Assembly: GCF_001275385.1 (NCBI RefSeq) | Contig: NZ_LGIW01000015.1 | Coordinates: 1,178,001 to 1,242,000, forward strand | From: Exiguobacterium sp. BMC-KP | GTDB taxonomy: Bacteria > Bacillota > Bacilli > Exiguobacteriales > Exiguobacteriaceae | DNA: 64,000 bases | Direction of reading: 5' to 3' | Shown here: positions 8,880 through 17,426 of the stretch, one piece after another | How the letters are laid out: every line of letters begins with the position of its first letter | How positions within the stretch are numbered: the stretch's first letter is position 1 | Notes under the pieces: model-generated | Databases searched by the model: none | Told to the model about the DNA's origin: nothing | What the model saw: the letters and a program-made list of their open reading frames with translations, nothing else | Made by a program: the position numbers and the translations under genes

Positions 8880-8922
8880 AAACCTCTCGATCCGGACATC
8901 TACTTTCCGAATCGAGAGGTTT
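8880..8922. terminator. Bidirectional terminator between ansA and bdr
   Basis: A 17-bp stem with one G-U/A-C mismatch (AAACCTCTCGATCCGGA against its near-complement) closes a 9-nt loop. T-runs flank both sides (AAAAAA before it, TTTTGTTT after it), so it can end both the plus-strand ansA and the minus-strand bdr transcripts, whose stop codons lie on either side. Confidence 0.9.
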
Positions 8923-8925
8923 TGT

Positions 8926-9915
8926 TTAGGCTTGGATTGATGCACCACGTAACCGTTCGACGAGATGGTTCGCAATGTTTTCACCATGAAAACGTCCATT
9001 TTCAATAAATATCTTATTAGCATCGTATCCTGCTGCAACGACGCCTGCAATATAGATACCTGGTACGTTCGATTCCATCGTCTCTTCATCATGACTCGGA
9101 ATGCCGGTCTCACGATCAATCGTGATACCCGTATCAGCAAACAAACCGATGTCTGGTGTATATCCTGTCATCGCAAATACAAAATCGGCACGGACGGTCC
9201 GTTTGTCGCCATCTATTTGATAAACGACTTCTTGCTCTGTAATCGCTTCGATCGTTGCATCAAAAATCATCTTGACCTTTTCTGAACGAACAAGTGATTC
9301 GAAGTTCGGCAACACCCACGGTTTGATGGACGGACTATATTCCGGCCCCCGATAAAGAACGGTCACACGTGCTCCCGCTTTTTCAAGTTCGATTGCTGCA
9401 TCGACACTTGAATTCTTCCCACCGATGACGACGACATCCTGATCAAAATACGGATGTCCTTCCGTGAAGTAGTGCGATACATGAGGCAACGTTTCTCCTG
9501 GAACGTCCATGCGGTTCGGTAATCCATAATAACCTGTCGCAAGCACAACGGAACGCGCCTCTCGGCGTCTTTTTTCCCCAGAACGTTCTGAATGGATAAT
9601 GAAATGATCCGCTTGACGTTCAATGTGCTCGACCGTCTCAAATGGACGAATCGTCAACTTCTTTCGTTTGACGACTTCTCGGTAGTACACGAGAGCATCG
9701 AGACGTCGTGGTTTTAATTCCTTATTGATGAACGGTACACCACCGATTTCTAATTTCTCACTACTTGAAAAAAACGTTTGATGCGTCGGATAACGATAGA
9801 TTGCTTCGACGATATTTCCCTTTTCGAGAACTTCGACGTCTAGTCCTCGATCTTGCATTTCGATTGCTGCAGATAACCCACACGGTCCCGCACCGATTAC
9901 GATACAATCTAACAT
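8926..9915 (-). CDS. bdr: Bacillithiol disulfide reductase (YpdA)
   Basis: FAD- and NADPH-dependent thioredoxin-reductase-like enzyme of 329 residues. In Bacilli, YpdA/Bdr reduces oxidised bacillithiol and so supports redox homeostasis. FAD motif GAGPCGLSAA (residues 8-17), NADPH-binding motif VVIGGKNSSVDAAIELE (about residue 160), ATGYYG between them, and a C-terminal IYIAGVVAAGYDANKIFIENG FAD-contact segment. A GAGGAG site precedes the ATG. It sits directly downstream of gudB as in B. subtilis, but a terminator and its own extended -10 promoter separate the two. Confidence 0.93.
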   Translation of the reverse strand: MLDCIVIGAGPCGLSAAIEMQDRGLDVEVLEKGNIVEAIYRYPTHQTFFSSSEKLEIGGVPFINKELKPRRLDALVYYREVVKRKKLTIRPFETVEHIERQADHFIIHSERSGEKRRREARSVVLATGYYGLPNRMDVPGETLPHVSHYFTEGHPYFDQDVVVIGGKNSSVDAAIELEKAGARVTVLYRGPEYSPSIKPWVLPNFESLVRSEKVKMIFDATIEAITEQEVVYQIDGDKRTVRADFVFAMTGYTPDIGLFADTGITIDRETGIPSHDEETMESNVPGIYIAGVVAAGYDANKIFIENGRFHGENIANHLVERLRGASIQA

Positions 9916-9949
9916 TCGAATATCTCCTCTTCCGGTTGCTTTTTTTTAT

Positions 9950-9958
9950 ATCTTAGCA
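9950..9958 (-). promoter_or_regulatory. Extended -10 promoter of bdr
   Basis: The minus strand reads TGC followed by TAAGAT about 35 nt upstream of the bdr start, an extended -10 element. The -35 at 17 nt (TTTCGT) is poor, as is usual for extended -10 promoters. Confidence 0.45.
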
Positions 9959-9991
9959 AATCTCATCCAGAGACGAAAGAAATTGCAACAG

Positions 9992-10026
9992 TAAAACACC
10001 CGCTCCTCATCATAAGGAACGGGTGT
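9992..10026 (-). terminator. Intrinsic terminator of gudB
   Basis: A 12-bp stem with one mismatch (ACACCCGTTCCT against AGGAGCGGGTGT) and 7-nt loop is followed on the minus strand by TTTTAC, 14 nt past the gudB stop. Confidence 0.8.
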
Positions 10027-10039
10027 AGCACATATTACG

Positions 10040-11305
10040 TCAGACCCAACCACGGAAACGAGATGCTTCCGCCATCTTCCGGACGCCGACCATGTAAGCA
10101 GCAAGACGCATATCGACATTTCGCGTCTGCGCTGTCTGATAGACTTGGTTGAATGAGTTGACGAGGACTTTCTCGAGTTTCTCGTGGACCTCTTCTTCTG
10201 TCCAATAGTATCCTTGGTTGTTTTGTACCCACTCGAAGTAAGAAACCGTTACACCACCACTCGAAGCTAGAACATCCGGAACGATCAGGATGTCGCGTTC
10301 AGCGAGAATTTTCGTCGCTTCGTTCGTCGTCGGACCGTTAGCCGCTTCGACGACGATCGCTGCTTTGATATCATGCGCGTTGTCTTCTGTGATTTGATTC
10401 TCGATTGCTGCTGGAACAAGAATATCACATTCGAGTTCAAGCAATTCTTTGTTCGAAATCGTATTTTTGAACAATGTCGTCACTGTTCCGAACGAGTCGC
10501 GACGGTCGAGAAGATATGGAATATCAAGTCCGTTCGGATCATGAAGTGCTCCATAAGCATCACTGATCGCGATGACTTTTGCACCTAAGTCATACATGAA
10601 CTTCGATAAGAAACTTCCTGCATTCCCAAATCCTTGAACGACGACACGTGCGCCTTCAAGCGTGATACCCTTTTTAGCAGCTGCTTCTCGGATCATGATT
10701 GCGACACCTTTCGCCGTTGCTGTCTCGCGACCATGTGAGCCACCTAGGACGAGTGGTTTCCCTGTAATGAAGCCTGGCGAGTTGAATTCATCGATTCGGC
10801 TGTATTCATCCATCATCCATGCCATGATTTGTGAGTTCGTAAAGACGTCAGGAGCTGGAATATCCTTAGTCGGTCCAACAATTTGACTGATAGCACGGAC
10901 ATACCCACGGCTAAGACGTTCAATTTCACGGAAGCTCATCTCACGTGGATCACAGATGATGCCGCCTTTTCCTCCGCCATATGGTAAGTCAACGATACCC
11001 GCCTTTAGACTCATCCAGACGGATAATGCCTTGACTTCGACTTCCGTCACGTTCGGGTGAAAACGGATTCCACCTTTCGTTGGTCCAACGGCATCGTTAT
11101 GTTGCGCTCGATATCCTGTGAAGATTTTTGTCGAACCATCATCCATCCGCACCGGAATCCGAACTGTTAACATCCGAAGTGGTTCTTTAAGTAATTCATA
11201 CATTTCGTCCGGATACCCTAGTTTTCCTAGTGCTTCCTTGACGATTTCTTGTGTCGCTTCCAGTACGTTCTTGCGGTGATTCGCATGTTGTTGGTCAGTG
11301 ATCAT
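10040..11305 (-). CDS. gudB: NAD-specific glutamate dehydrogenase
   Basis: Interconverts glutamate and 2-oxoglutarate plus ammonia; in Bacilli it is mainly catabolic. 421 residues. GTGRIPVR-like start of the catalytic domain ([12 protein letters not shown]), the active-site segment [14 protein letters not shown] with [16 protein letters not shown] (catalytic lysines), and the NAD-binding [18 protein letters not shown]. The frame is open nine codons upstream, but GGGAGG 9 nt before the ATG at 11305 marks that start. The catalytic segment shows no short duplication like the one inactivating gudB in B. subtilis 168, so an active enzyme is expected. A cre lies upstream. Confidence 0.95.
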   Translation of the reverse strand: MITDQQHANHRKNVLEATQEIVKEALGKLGYPDEMYELLKEPLRMLTVRIPVRMDDGSTKIFTGYRAQHNDAVGPTKGGIRFHPNVTEVEVKALSVWMSLKAGIVDLPYGGGKGGIICDPREMSFREIERLSRGYVRAISQIVGPTKDIPAPDVFTNSQIMAWMMDEYSRIDEFNSPGFITGKPLVLGGSHGRETATAKGVAIMIREAAAKKGITLEGARVVVQGFGNAGSFLSKFMYDLGAKVIAISDAYGALHDPNGLDIPYLLDRRDSFGTVTTLFKNTISNKELLELECDILVPAAIENQITEDNAHDIKAAIVVEAANGPTTNEATKILAERDILIVPDVLASSGGVTVSYFEWVQNNQGYYWTEEEVHEKLEKVLVNSFNQVYQTAQTRNVDMRLAAYMVGVRKMAEASRFRGWV

Positions 11306-11406
11306 TCCAACGTTCCTCCCCATAAGTGGCATCCCCTATGCCGTTTCCTTGTTCGGATAAAGTATACTCTTTTCTCGAACGTAATGAAAGGGGTTACGCC
11401 TATATT

Positions 11407-11420
11407 TGTAAGCGCTTTCC
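11407..11420 (-). promoter_or_regulatory. Candidate cre site upstream of gudB
   Basis: GGAAAGCGCTTACA on the minus strand fits the CcpA operator consensus TGWAANCGNTNWCA at 13 of 14 positions. It lies 50-65 bp upstream of the probable transcription start; a -10 element TATACT is at 11361-11366 with a poor -35. Carbon catabolite control of glutamate breakdown would fit known CcpA regulation of rocG in B. subtilis. Confidence 0.6.
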
Positions 11421-11439
11421 CACTTCTTTTATTAGGATA

Positions 11440-12384
11440 TCATTGATTCGGCTGTTTTGTTTGACGATGTCGTTCGATTGCAAGTTCCATGAAATATTCG
11501 ACCAATTCCGGATATTCGATCCCTACCGCCCGTGCGCCGTCCGGGAATAAACTTGTTGAAGTCATACCAGGGAGTGTATTTGTCTCCAAAATGACTGGAT
11601 TTCCGGATTCCGGAACAAGGAAATCAGATCGTGAGTATCCTGCACAACCGAGTACTTGATGTGCTTTAACAGCCCATTCCTGCAGTTTCGCTGTCGTCTC
11701 TTTGTCAAGTTCAGCAGGACAAATATGTTCCGAACCTCCGATTGCGTATTTTGACTCATAGTCATAAAAGGCATTCTTCGGAATAATCTCGATGACAGGT
11801 AATGCTTTTTCTACCCCTTTGTGACCAACGACTGGAACCGTCACTTCGCGTCCTTTAATGAATTGCTCGACGAGCACCGCATCATCTGCTTCAAATGCCT
11901 TAGCGATTCCTTCGCGTAACATCGTCTCATCTTGTGCAATCGTCAATCCGTTGGATGATCCTTCCTGCGCTGGTTTAACGACACAAGGAAATTGTCCATT
12001 CCATTCCGCGATTTTTTCTTCGATATCATCTTGATGCTCTAACAACACATCGCGCGCAATCGTAATACCTGCTTTATCAAAATGAACTTTTGATCGTGCC
12101 TTATCCATCGCAAGTGCTGACGCTAAAACACCTGAACCTGTGTATGGAATATCTGCAAGTTCAAGTAACGCTTGCACGCGTCCATCTTCACCAATCTTTC
12201 CGTGAAGAGCGATGACAGCCACATCTACATCGAGTTGGAAGAGTTCATGTGCCCGATCAGGATGGAAATCAACAGCCGTGACCTGATGTCCTTTACTGTT
12301 TAATGCTTCCATGATCGATTTTCCACTGTTTAATGAAACCTCCCGTTCACCCGAAGTCCCACCATATAACACTGCCACTTTCAT
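11440..12384 (-). CDS. ddl: D-alanine--D-alanine ligase
   Basis: Joins two D-alanines for the end of the peptidoglycan stem peptide, in the cytosol. 314 residues, ATP-grasp fold: the N-terminal VLYGGTSGEREVSLNSG, central FPCVVKPAQEGSSNGL, and C-terminal YSRSDFLV...PVILETNTLPGMTSTSLFP with the Mg-binding Glu-x-Asn. Length corresponds to the short DdlB type. GGAGTGAAGTAGG precedes the ATG. It has its own promoter and sits between ypbH and gudB; it is not in a cell-wall operon here. Confidence 0.96.
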   Translation of the reverse strand: MKVAVLYGGTSGEREVSLNSGKSIMEALNSKGHQVTAVDFHPDRAHELFQLDVDVAVIALHGKIGEDGRVQALLELADIPYTGSGVLASALAMDKARSKVHFDKAGITIARDVLLEHQDDIEEKIAEWNGQFPCVVKPAQEGSSNGLTIAQDETMLREGIAKAFEADDAVLVEQFIKGREVTVPVVGHKGVEKALPVIEIIPKNAFYDYESKYAIGGSEHICPAELDKETTAKLQEWAVKAHQVLGCAGYSRSDFLVPESGNPVILETNTLPGMTSTSLFPDGARAVGIEYPELVEYFMELAIERHRQTKQPNQ

Positions 12385-12418
12385 CCTACTTCACTCCTTC
12401 TTCTTACGTTCAATGATT

Positions 12419-12427
12419 ATCATACCA
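12419..12427 (-). promoter_or_regulatory. Extended -10 promoter of ddl
   Basis: TGG followed by TATGAT on the minus strand, 35 nt upstream of the ddl ATG, forms an extended -10. The region 17 nt upstream is only a T-run, so the -35 is weak. Confidence 0.5.
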
Positions 12428-12475
12428 TCCTTCTGACTATGAAAAAATACAAAATGGTGCCACTTCGGACAGAAG

Positions 12476-12517
12476 ATAAAAAGGTGCGACATTGCCTTAA
12501 GAGGCAACATCACACCT
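12476..12517 (-). terminator. Intrinsic terminator of the MecA-family gene
   Basis: A 16-bp stem including two G-U-type mismatches (12482-12497 with 12502-12517), TAAG loop, followed on the minus strand by TTTTTATC. It lies 6 nt past the ypbH stop. Confidence 0.9.
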
Positions 12518-12523
12518 GATGTT

Positions 12524-13114
12524 TTAAATGTTGAACTGTTCAGCAATCGTTGCAACGGCATGTTCCGACTGAATCGTCTTTCCATACTCCGCCATGACAA
12601 GCGGACTTTTCGGGCTCGGTTCACCGTATTCCGATAGAATCGTCGTCACCGTACGTTCTAGTGCGTCGTTCATTCGTTCCTGGAAATAAAGATAATAGCT
12701 GCCTTCGAAGAAATAAAGACTACCGCCTGTCTCCGTATATGTCATATGCCGTAATAACCCATGGCTCGCCTGAATGACATCTTCGAGCGAATGCAAAGCA
12801 TACAAGACGTGATGGACGATGTCGACTGTCATCCGGATTTCGACTTGATCGAACTCTTCATTCATCTCTTCCGGTAAATCACCTTCACGGCGTACATCAA
12901 CGAGCATACCGTCATTTGGGAAGAACGTGACGAAAAATTCGAGTGTTCCTGCTGCCTGAAAACCAAAATTCGATTCAGCTTCTTCTAATAAGTTACGCAA
13001 TAAAGCTTGTCCCTTTCCGACAGCCAACGTTTCTGGTCGGACGTCGTGAAGCGATAACTCTTGCTTTGTGATGAAGACACGAAGGTGTCCTTGTTTCATT
13101 TGTTCAAACCTCAT
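12524..13114 (-). CDS. ypbH: MecA-family adaptor protein (YpbH-like)
   Basis: 196-residue MecA-family protein. MecA and its paralogue YpbH deliver substrates to the ClpC unfoldase of ClpCP. The N-terminal substrate-binding domain starts MRFEQMKQGHLRVFITKQEL and ends in a HDVRPETL-type segment, an acidic linker (about 75-95) follows, and the C-terminal ClpC-binding domain includes VIQASHGL and SLYFFEGSYYLYF. YpbH lies beside gudB in B. subtilis, so the paralogue call rests on position; whether a second mecA exists cannot be seen here. The upstream ten codons are excluded because GGAGGAG sits 7 nt before ATG 13114. Confidence 0.82.
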   Translation of the reverse strand: MRFEQMKQGHLRVFITKQELSLHDVRPETLAVGKGQALLRNLLEEAESNFGFQAAGTLEFFVTFFPNDGMLVDVRREGDLPEEMNEEFDQVEIRMTVDIVHHVLYALHSLEDVIQASHGLLRHMTYTETGGSLYFFEGSYYLYFQERMNDALERTVTTILSEYGEPSPKSPLVMAEYGKTIQSEHAVATIAEQFNI

Positions 13115-13171
13115 ATAGACTCCTCCAGTCAAAACCGGAAACACAGATGTCTCCGTTCGTTATGAACCATA

Positions 13172-14056
13172 CTATACACCAGTTGTCGGAGTGAGTCGAC
13201 TTAACCAACTTTTCCAAGATTGATCGTCTGCACCAAGCAAATGTGGACCATATCGTTCCGGGAGCTGATCGACCGCATAACCACCAAGACCAATCTCAAG
13301 ATCCGGAAAATCAGACATCAAGTGTGCTAGTGCTTCATCAAGTAACGGTAAATGATCCGATAACGTGCAAGATAGAATGACCGCTTTCGGTTGCAACTGA
13401 TGGGTGACCGTCACTAAATCCTGGACTGGTATTCCGGAACCAAGGAAAATAACATCAAATCCAGATTGACGTAAATAAAGCGTAAAGAAAAGTAATCCGA
13501 GTTCGTGTTCTTCTTCGGGCGCACACACACAGACGATTCGCGGTAAAAACGGATTGATCGGCATTTGTAACGATAGTGTCGAGAGGCGTGCTCTTAGAAA
13601 TGCCGTTGCAAAATGCTCGTGCGCAATCGTAATTTCTCCCGACTCCCACTTCACTCCAATCTCATGTAAGAGTGGACCGACGATGTCCTGAATGACTTTA
13701 TCGAAGCTAAACATCGAGAATGCTTTATTCATGATGTCATGCGCATGTCGTTCTTCAAAGTTCGTCAATGCCTGGAACAACTGATCTCGCAGTTCGACTC
13801 CGTAATCGTGCGGTACTTCAGCACGATTAACAGGCATTTCGTACAATTGAATTGCTTTAGAGACAGACAATCCCTCTTTTTGTTTATCGACGATCCAGCG
13901 TAGTTTCGCGACGTCGTTATCACTATAAATTCGATGTCCGGATTCACTTCGATCCGGATCGAGCACCTGATATCTCCGCTCCCAAGCACGAATGGTCGTC
14001 GGGTTGAGTCCCACTAACGCAGCGACTGCTTTGATATTATATTTCCCACGATCCAT
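13172..14056 (-). CDS. MerR-family regulator with cobalamin-binding domain (CarH-like)
   Basis: 294 residues in three parts. Residues 6-75 are a MerR winged helix (IRAWERRYQVL, GHRIYSDNDVAKL). Residues 85-165 are a helical B12-binding cap with Trp137 followed nine residues later by Glu147-His148, the W-x9-EH signature of the light sensor CarH. Residues 170-290 are a Rossmann B12 domain with Glu182-x-His184-x-x-Gly187, the ExHxxG form in CarA/CarH, where His is the lower cobalt ligand. CarH proteins use adenosylcobalamin to repress carotenoid genes in the dark and release DNA in light. The residues are seen; function is inferred. GGAGG precedes the ATG. No carotenoid gene is in the window. Confidence 0.82.
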   Translation of the reverse strand: MDRGKYNIKAVAALVGLNPTTIRAWERRYQVLDPDRSESGHRIYSDNDVAKLRWIVDKQKEGLSVSKAIQLYEMPVNRAEVPHDYGVELRDQLFQALTNFEERHAHDIMNKAFSMFSFDKVIQDIVGPLLHEIGVKWESGEITIAHEHFATAFLRARLSTLSLQMPINPFLPRIVCVCAPEEEHELGLLFFTLYLRQSGFDVIFLGSGIPVQDLVTVTHQLQPKAVILSCTLSDHLPLLDEALAHLMSDFPDLEIGLGGYAVDQLPERYGPHLLGADDQSWKSWLSRLTPTTGV

Positions 14057-14077
14057 GCATCGTGCCTCCTTCCCCTT

Positions 14078-14100
14078 CCTTTCTAGTATACGCTGAAAGG
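14078..14100 (-). promoter_or_regulatory. Inverted repeat over the -10 of the CarH-like gene
   Basis: CCTTTC and GAAAGG form a perfect inverted repeat with an 11-nt centre. The centre holds TATACT (14085-14090 on the minus strand), the best -10 element for the regulator gene, 28 nt before its start codon. A dimeric or tetrameric regulator bound here would block its own transcription; autoregulation is inferred. Confidence 0.45.
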
Positions 14101-14127
14101 AAAAAAATCTCTGTTCACAATGTGCCC

Positions 14128-14322
14128 TTACATCATGAAACCGATGGAGACGAAGGCGATGATGATCGTGATCATGAGTACCGTCAGCGTGATGGCTAGC
14201 GGATTTTTTCGAAATGGCTGTTTTAATCGTTCATTTCGAACGTGTTCGATACGCGAAGAACGCGGTGGCAATAACTGATCCTCTTCGCTCTGATGCAACC
14301 GTCGTTGATCTTGTTTACTCAA
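14128..14322 (-). CDS. Small single-span membrane protein, unknown function
   Basis: 64 residues: a charged N-terminal half (MSKQDQRRLHQSEEDQ, then many arginines) and one C-terminal transmembrane helix (about 43-63, ITLTVLMITIIIAFVSIGFM). The start is TTG, with AAAGGTGAT about 8 nt upstream; an ATG nearby is out of frame. It lies between recS and the MerR regulator with no visible terminator on either side. The positive-inside rule puts the N-terminus in the cytoplasm. No family was recognised. Confidence 0.65.
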   Translation of the reverse strand: MSKQDQRRLHQSEEDQLLPPRSSRIEHVRNERLKQPFRKNPLAITLTVLMITIIIAFVSIGFMM

Positions 14323-14365
14323 TGTTCATCACCTTTTCTTGAAAAATATAAGGATATTTTCTAGT

Positions 14366-15796
14366 TTACACCGAATATGGTGATGAAAAAAAGACTTGTT
14401 CTAAACGTATTTTCCAATCTACCGGTTGCGGCATCTTTCTCTTCACTGGATTTTCCCACTCAATTGTTCCACATACATCACAACAACGGGGTTGAACGAC
14501 TGCCGCTTCATCAAAATGATGTAATAACATCGTCCGTCGACATTCGTTCCGGTGAATATAGTTCATCATTTGCTTGACCTCTTGTCGTTTGAGTTGTTTA
14601 CGTTCCGTTTGCCACTGGGTAATGCGTTCCTTCGACCAACCGTTCTCGAGTTGCGACTTTAGGAGCCGATATGCCGGGTCTTCCGGATTAAGACGCAGAC
14701 GACTTTCTATCTTAGTGTATGATTCACCTCGGTTCATGCCTTGTTGCAACTGATCAATCCATAGAGCGGGTGCATATTGTGTATCAATCAAGTACGTTTG
14801 TAATTGCTCGTCTTGAGCAGCATACAGCAAAATGGCCGTCGCCTCTTTTCCGTCTCGACCCGCGCGTCCGACTTCCTGCATATAGGCTTCAAGCGTCGCA
14901 GGCATCGTATAGTGAATGACCGATCGAACATTGCCCTTATCAACGCCCATCCCAAAAGCACTCGTGCAAACGAGACAATCAATTTCATCATGAAGAAACT
15001 GTTGTTGAACAAGCTGGCGGTCTTCAATCGTTAATCCAGCGTGATAGTAGGTCGCTCCTTCAATGATTTCCGCAATCCGTTCCGCTTCTTTACGAGTTGT
15101 CGTATAGATAACGCACGGACGAGCGATGCGTGTCATCCATCGTTGTAGTACGGCATCTTTTTCATCTCGATCGACGCAATCGACGACATACTGGAGTTCT
15201 GGTCGATTAATAGAACGACGAATGACTTTTGGGTCACGCATACGTAATTGTGTTCGAATATCCTCCTCCACAGCACGCGTCGCGGTTGCTGTTAAGGCGA
15301 GGCATGGCGGAAAACCGAGTTCTTGCCGGATTTGACCGAGTCTTGCATACTCCGGTCGAAACTCGTGTCCCCACTGTGAGATACAATGTGCTTCATCTAC
15401 GACAAATAATGCGATGTTGACCTGCTTTAAGCGAGCTCGAATCTGCGGTAATGCGAGTTGTTCCGGCGATAAGTAAAGATACCGAAGATGTTCGAGGACA
15501 GATAAGATCTGTTCTTTCTCATCTCGCGTCTCGACAGAAGTTAACTTAGCGACAGACCGTTCTCCCCTGCGTTTGATTTGCATGACTTGATCTTCAATCA
15601 ACGAGAGTAACGGCGACAGAATCAATGTCAGTCCTTCACCTTGGACATAAGAAGGAAACTGATAACAGACAGATTTGCCTCCACCTGTCGGCAAGATGGC
15701 AAGCGTGTCGTGTCCGTTCAGGATGGATTCGATGATTGGGCGTTGTCCGGGTCGAAACACTTCATAACCGAAATGACGATGCAATAACGCTTCCAT
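14366..15796 (-). CDS. recS: RecQ-type ATP-dependent DNA helicase (RecS)
   Basis: 3'-5' superfamily-2 helicase of 476 residues, matching the short RecQ paralogue RecS (YpbC) of B. subtilis rather than full-length RecQ; no HRDC domain follows. Motif I PTGGGKSVCYQFP (about residue 38), motif II VVDEAHCISQWGHEFR, motif III LTATATRAV, motif VI GRAGRDGKEA. The zinc-binding region is retained (NECRRTMLLHHF ... RCCDVCGT). Chosen ATG 15796 has GGGAGGGG upstream and overlaps the ypbB stop by 1 nt (TAATG), so translation is coupled. Role: repair and replication-fork processing. Confidence 0.92.
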   Translation of the reverse strand: MEALLHRHFGYEVFRPGQRPIIESILNGHDTLAILPTGGGKSVCYQFPSYVQGEGLTLILSPLLSLIEDQVMQIKRRGERSVAKLTSVETRDEKEQILSVLEHLRYLYLSPEQLALPQIRARLKQVNIALFVVDEAHCISQWGHEFRPEYARLGQIRQELGFPPCLALTATATRAVEEDIRTQLRMRDPKVIRRSINRPELQYVVDCVDRDEKDAVLQRWMTRIARPCVIYTTTRKEAERIAEIIEGATYYHAGLTIEDRQLVQQQFLHDEIDCLVCTSAFGMGVDKGNVRSVIHYTMPATLEAYMQEVGRAGRDGKEATAILLYAAQDEQLQTYLIDTQYAPALWIDQLQQGMNRGESYTKIESRLRLNPEDPAYRLLKSQLENGWSKERITQWQTERKQLKRQEVKQMMNYIHRNECRRTMLLHHFDEAAVVQPRCCDVCGTIEWENPVKRKMPQPVDWKIRLEQVFFSSPYSV

Positions 15797-16818
15797 TAAA
15801 TCCCCTCCCATTTGCTACGTGCTAGCACAAGTCGAATCTGAAAATAGGATGCGTCTGTCTGCATATCACTTTTGATTCGCTTGAGTGCGTAAGTTTCGAG
15901 TTGTTGTGAAATACGACGAATTTCTTCTTGCTGAGCGGGTATAACAAAATGATCCAACGGAAAAGAAGAAGCATACATGGCGATTTCGACGAGATGATCT
16001 TCCATCGTACTATTTTTTAGTCGTCTCCGAATCGCAACATCTTCAACCGATATTCCCTGCTGCAATAACTCCCATGTCGTTTGAGCAGACTGCGTCATTT
16101 TAGATGTGTGTAGATCAGCACCGATCTGTTTTAGGAGTGGTGCTTTTTCTAAGTCAGCGATGCACTTTCGCCAAGCGATTGTAAATTCGAACTGGACAGT
16201 CTCAACATCCACCTTCATCATGTGTGCCAATTGCGGATAGGACCATCCTGCTTGCACGCCAGACAATCGATAACTAATTAACGTCGCCTCTCGCTCTGGC
16301 AAACGCTCAAAGAGCCGTATTAACTCTTGGTGCATATCATGTAACCAATTCGATCGATTCGAAATGGTTGGAAGAACACTCTTTACCCATTCGCGAACAA
16401 TCGTCTCCTGTTGCACGGGAATGAACGGTTGTTTCGCTTCTAAACAAATCAGCGTTTGAACGAGCAGACTGAGTCGTTTCCACATCATCTCGGCATATCC
16501 ACGTAGTTCACCACCTAATTGATCGATGACTACACTACTCGATTGACCCACTAGTCGCGTACCTTCATTCGTCAGTCGCAATGTCTCTTGCCGTTCGATC
16601 CACTGTTTCTCGGCAAGCTCAGTTAAGATCGATTCAAATCGTTGTTTACTAACTGTAACGGTACCGAACGTCGACTCCAAATCATAAAAATGAGCATCTT
16701 GCAGGGAAGTGGCTGACTTCTTCCCTTGAAAAACATGATAAAGACTCCGATCCGATCGTTCATTTCGAAGACGCTGAATCGATTCCAGAAAAATACGCTC
16801 CAGTAAAGAAACTTCCAT
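15796..16818 (-). CDS. ypbB: Helix-turn-helix domain protein YpbB
   Basis: 340 residues. The C-terminal portion (about 250-340, QTTWELLQQGISVEDVAIRRRLKNSTMEDHLVEIA) is the HTH_40-type domain also found at the end of some RecQ helicases; the helical N-terminal part is not recognised. Fusion of this domain to RecQ elsewhere, and adjacency here and in B. subtilis, suggest it works with RecS. First gene of the pair, divergent from fer. Function undetermined. Confidence 0.8.
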   Translation of the reverse strand: MEVSLLERIFLESIQRLRNERSDRSLYHVFQGKKSATSLQDAHFYDLESTFGTVTVSKQRFESILTELAEKQWIERQETLRLTNEGTRLVGQSSSVVIDQLGGELRGYAEMMWKRLSLLVQTLICLEAKQPFIPVQQETIVREWVKSVLPTISNRSNWLHDMHQELIRLFERLPEREATLISYRLSGVQAGWSYPQLAHMMKVDVETVQFEFTIAWRKCIADLEKAPLLKQIGADLHTSKMTQSAQTTWELLQQGISVEDVAIRRRLKNSTMEDHLVEIAMYASSFPLDHFVIPAQQEEIRRISQQLETYALKRIKSDMQTDASYFQIRLVLARSKWEGI

Positions 16819-16857
16819 ATGTCACGCTCCCTTCTGATTTCTATTGTTCACCTATTT

Positions 16858-16870
16858 AGGTATGATACCT
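16858..16870. repeat. 13-bp palindrome in the ypbB-fer divergent region
   Basis: AGGTATGATACCT is a perfect inverted repeat (6-bp arms, 1-nt centre) 40 nt upstream of ypbB and 88 nt upstream of the fer -35. It could be an operator; no regulator can be assigned. Confidence 0.35.
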
Positions 16871-16957
16871 GTCCATTTTCGTTCGTTACGTTTTAGACAT
16901 ACCATTTGCGGGCATGTGATGATATATACATTTTCTGTTGTCACTTACGCTTCGTCA

Positions 16958-16986
16958 TTGAAATGCAACGATGAGTCCGATACAAT
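16958..16986 (+). promoter_or_regulatory. sigma-A promoter of fer
   Basis: TTGAAA (16958-16963) and TACAAT (16981-16986) with 17-nt spacing, 60 nt upstream of the ferredoxin start. Confidence 0.8.
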
Positions 16987-17031
16987 GACATATAGATGAG
17001 AACAGCGTGTTTCAATAATGTTTTCGTATAG

Positions 17032-17294
<263 letters not shown>

Positions 17295-17295
<1 letters not shown>

Positions 17296-17342
17296 GTGAA
17301 TAAAAAAAGATGTTTCCTCGCGAAACATCTTTTTTTATTCAC
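17295..17342. terminator. Bidirectional terminator after fer
   Basis: A 22-bp perfect stem (17295-17316 with 17321-17342, 1-nt overlap in the small CTCGC loop) containing AAAAAAA and TTTTTTT arms, starting at the last base of the fer stop codon. Confidence 0.92.
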
Positions 17343-17372
17343 TCTTTTTCGAACTCGATGAATGGTCATGTT

Positions 17373-17410
17373 TTAAAAAACCGGACGTTGCCGATTGGCA
17401 ATGTCCGGTT
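17373..17410 (-). terminator. Terminator of the nucleoside transporter operon
   Basis: A 14-bp stem with one mismatch (17379-17392 with 17397-17410), GATT loop, followed on the minus strand by TTTTTT. It lies 17 nt past the stop of the last permease gene. Confidence 0.9.
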
Positions 17411-17426
17411 CTTGATTGGTAAAATT

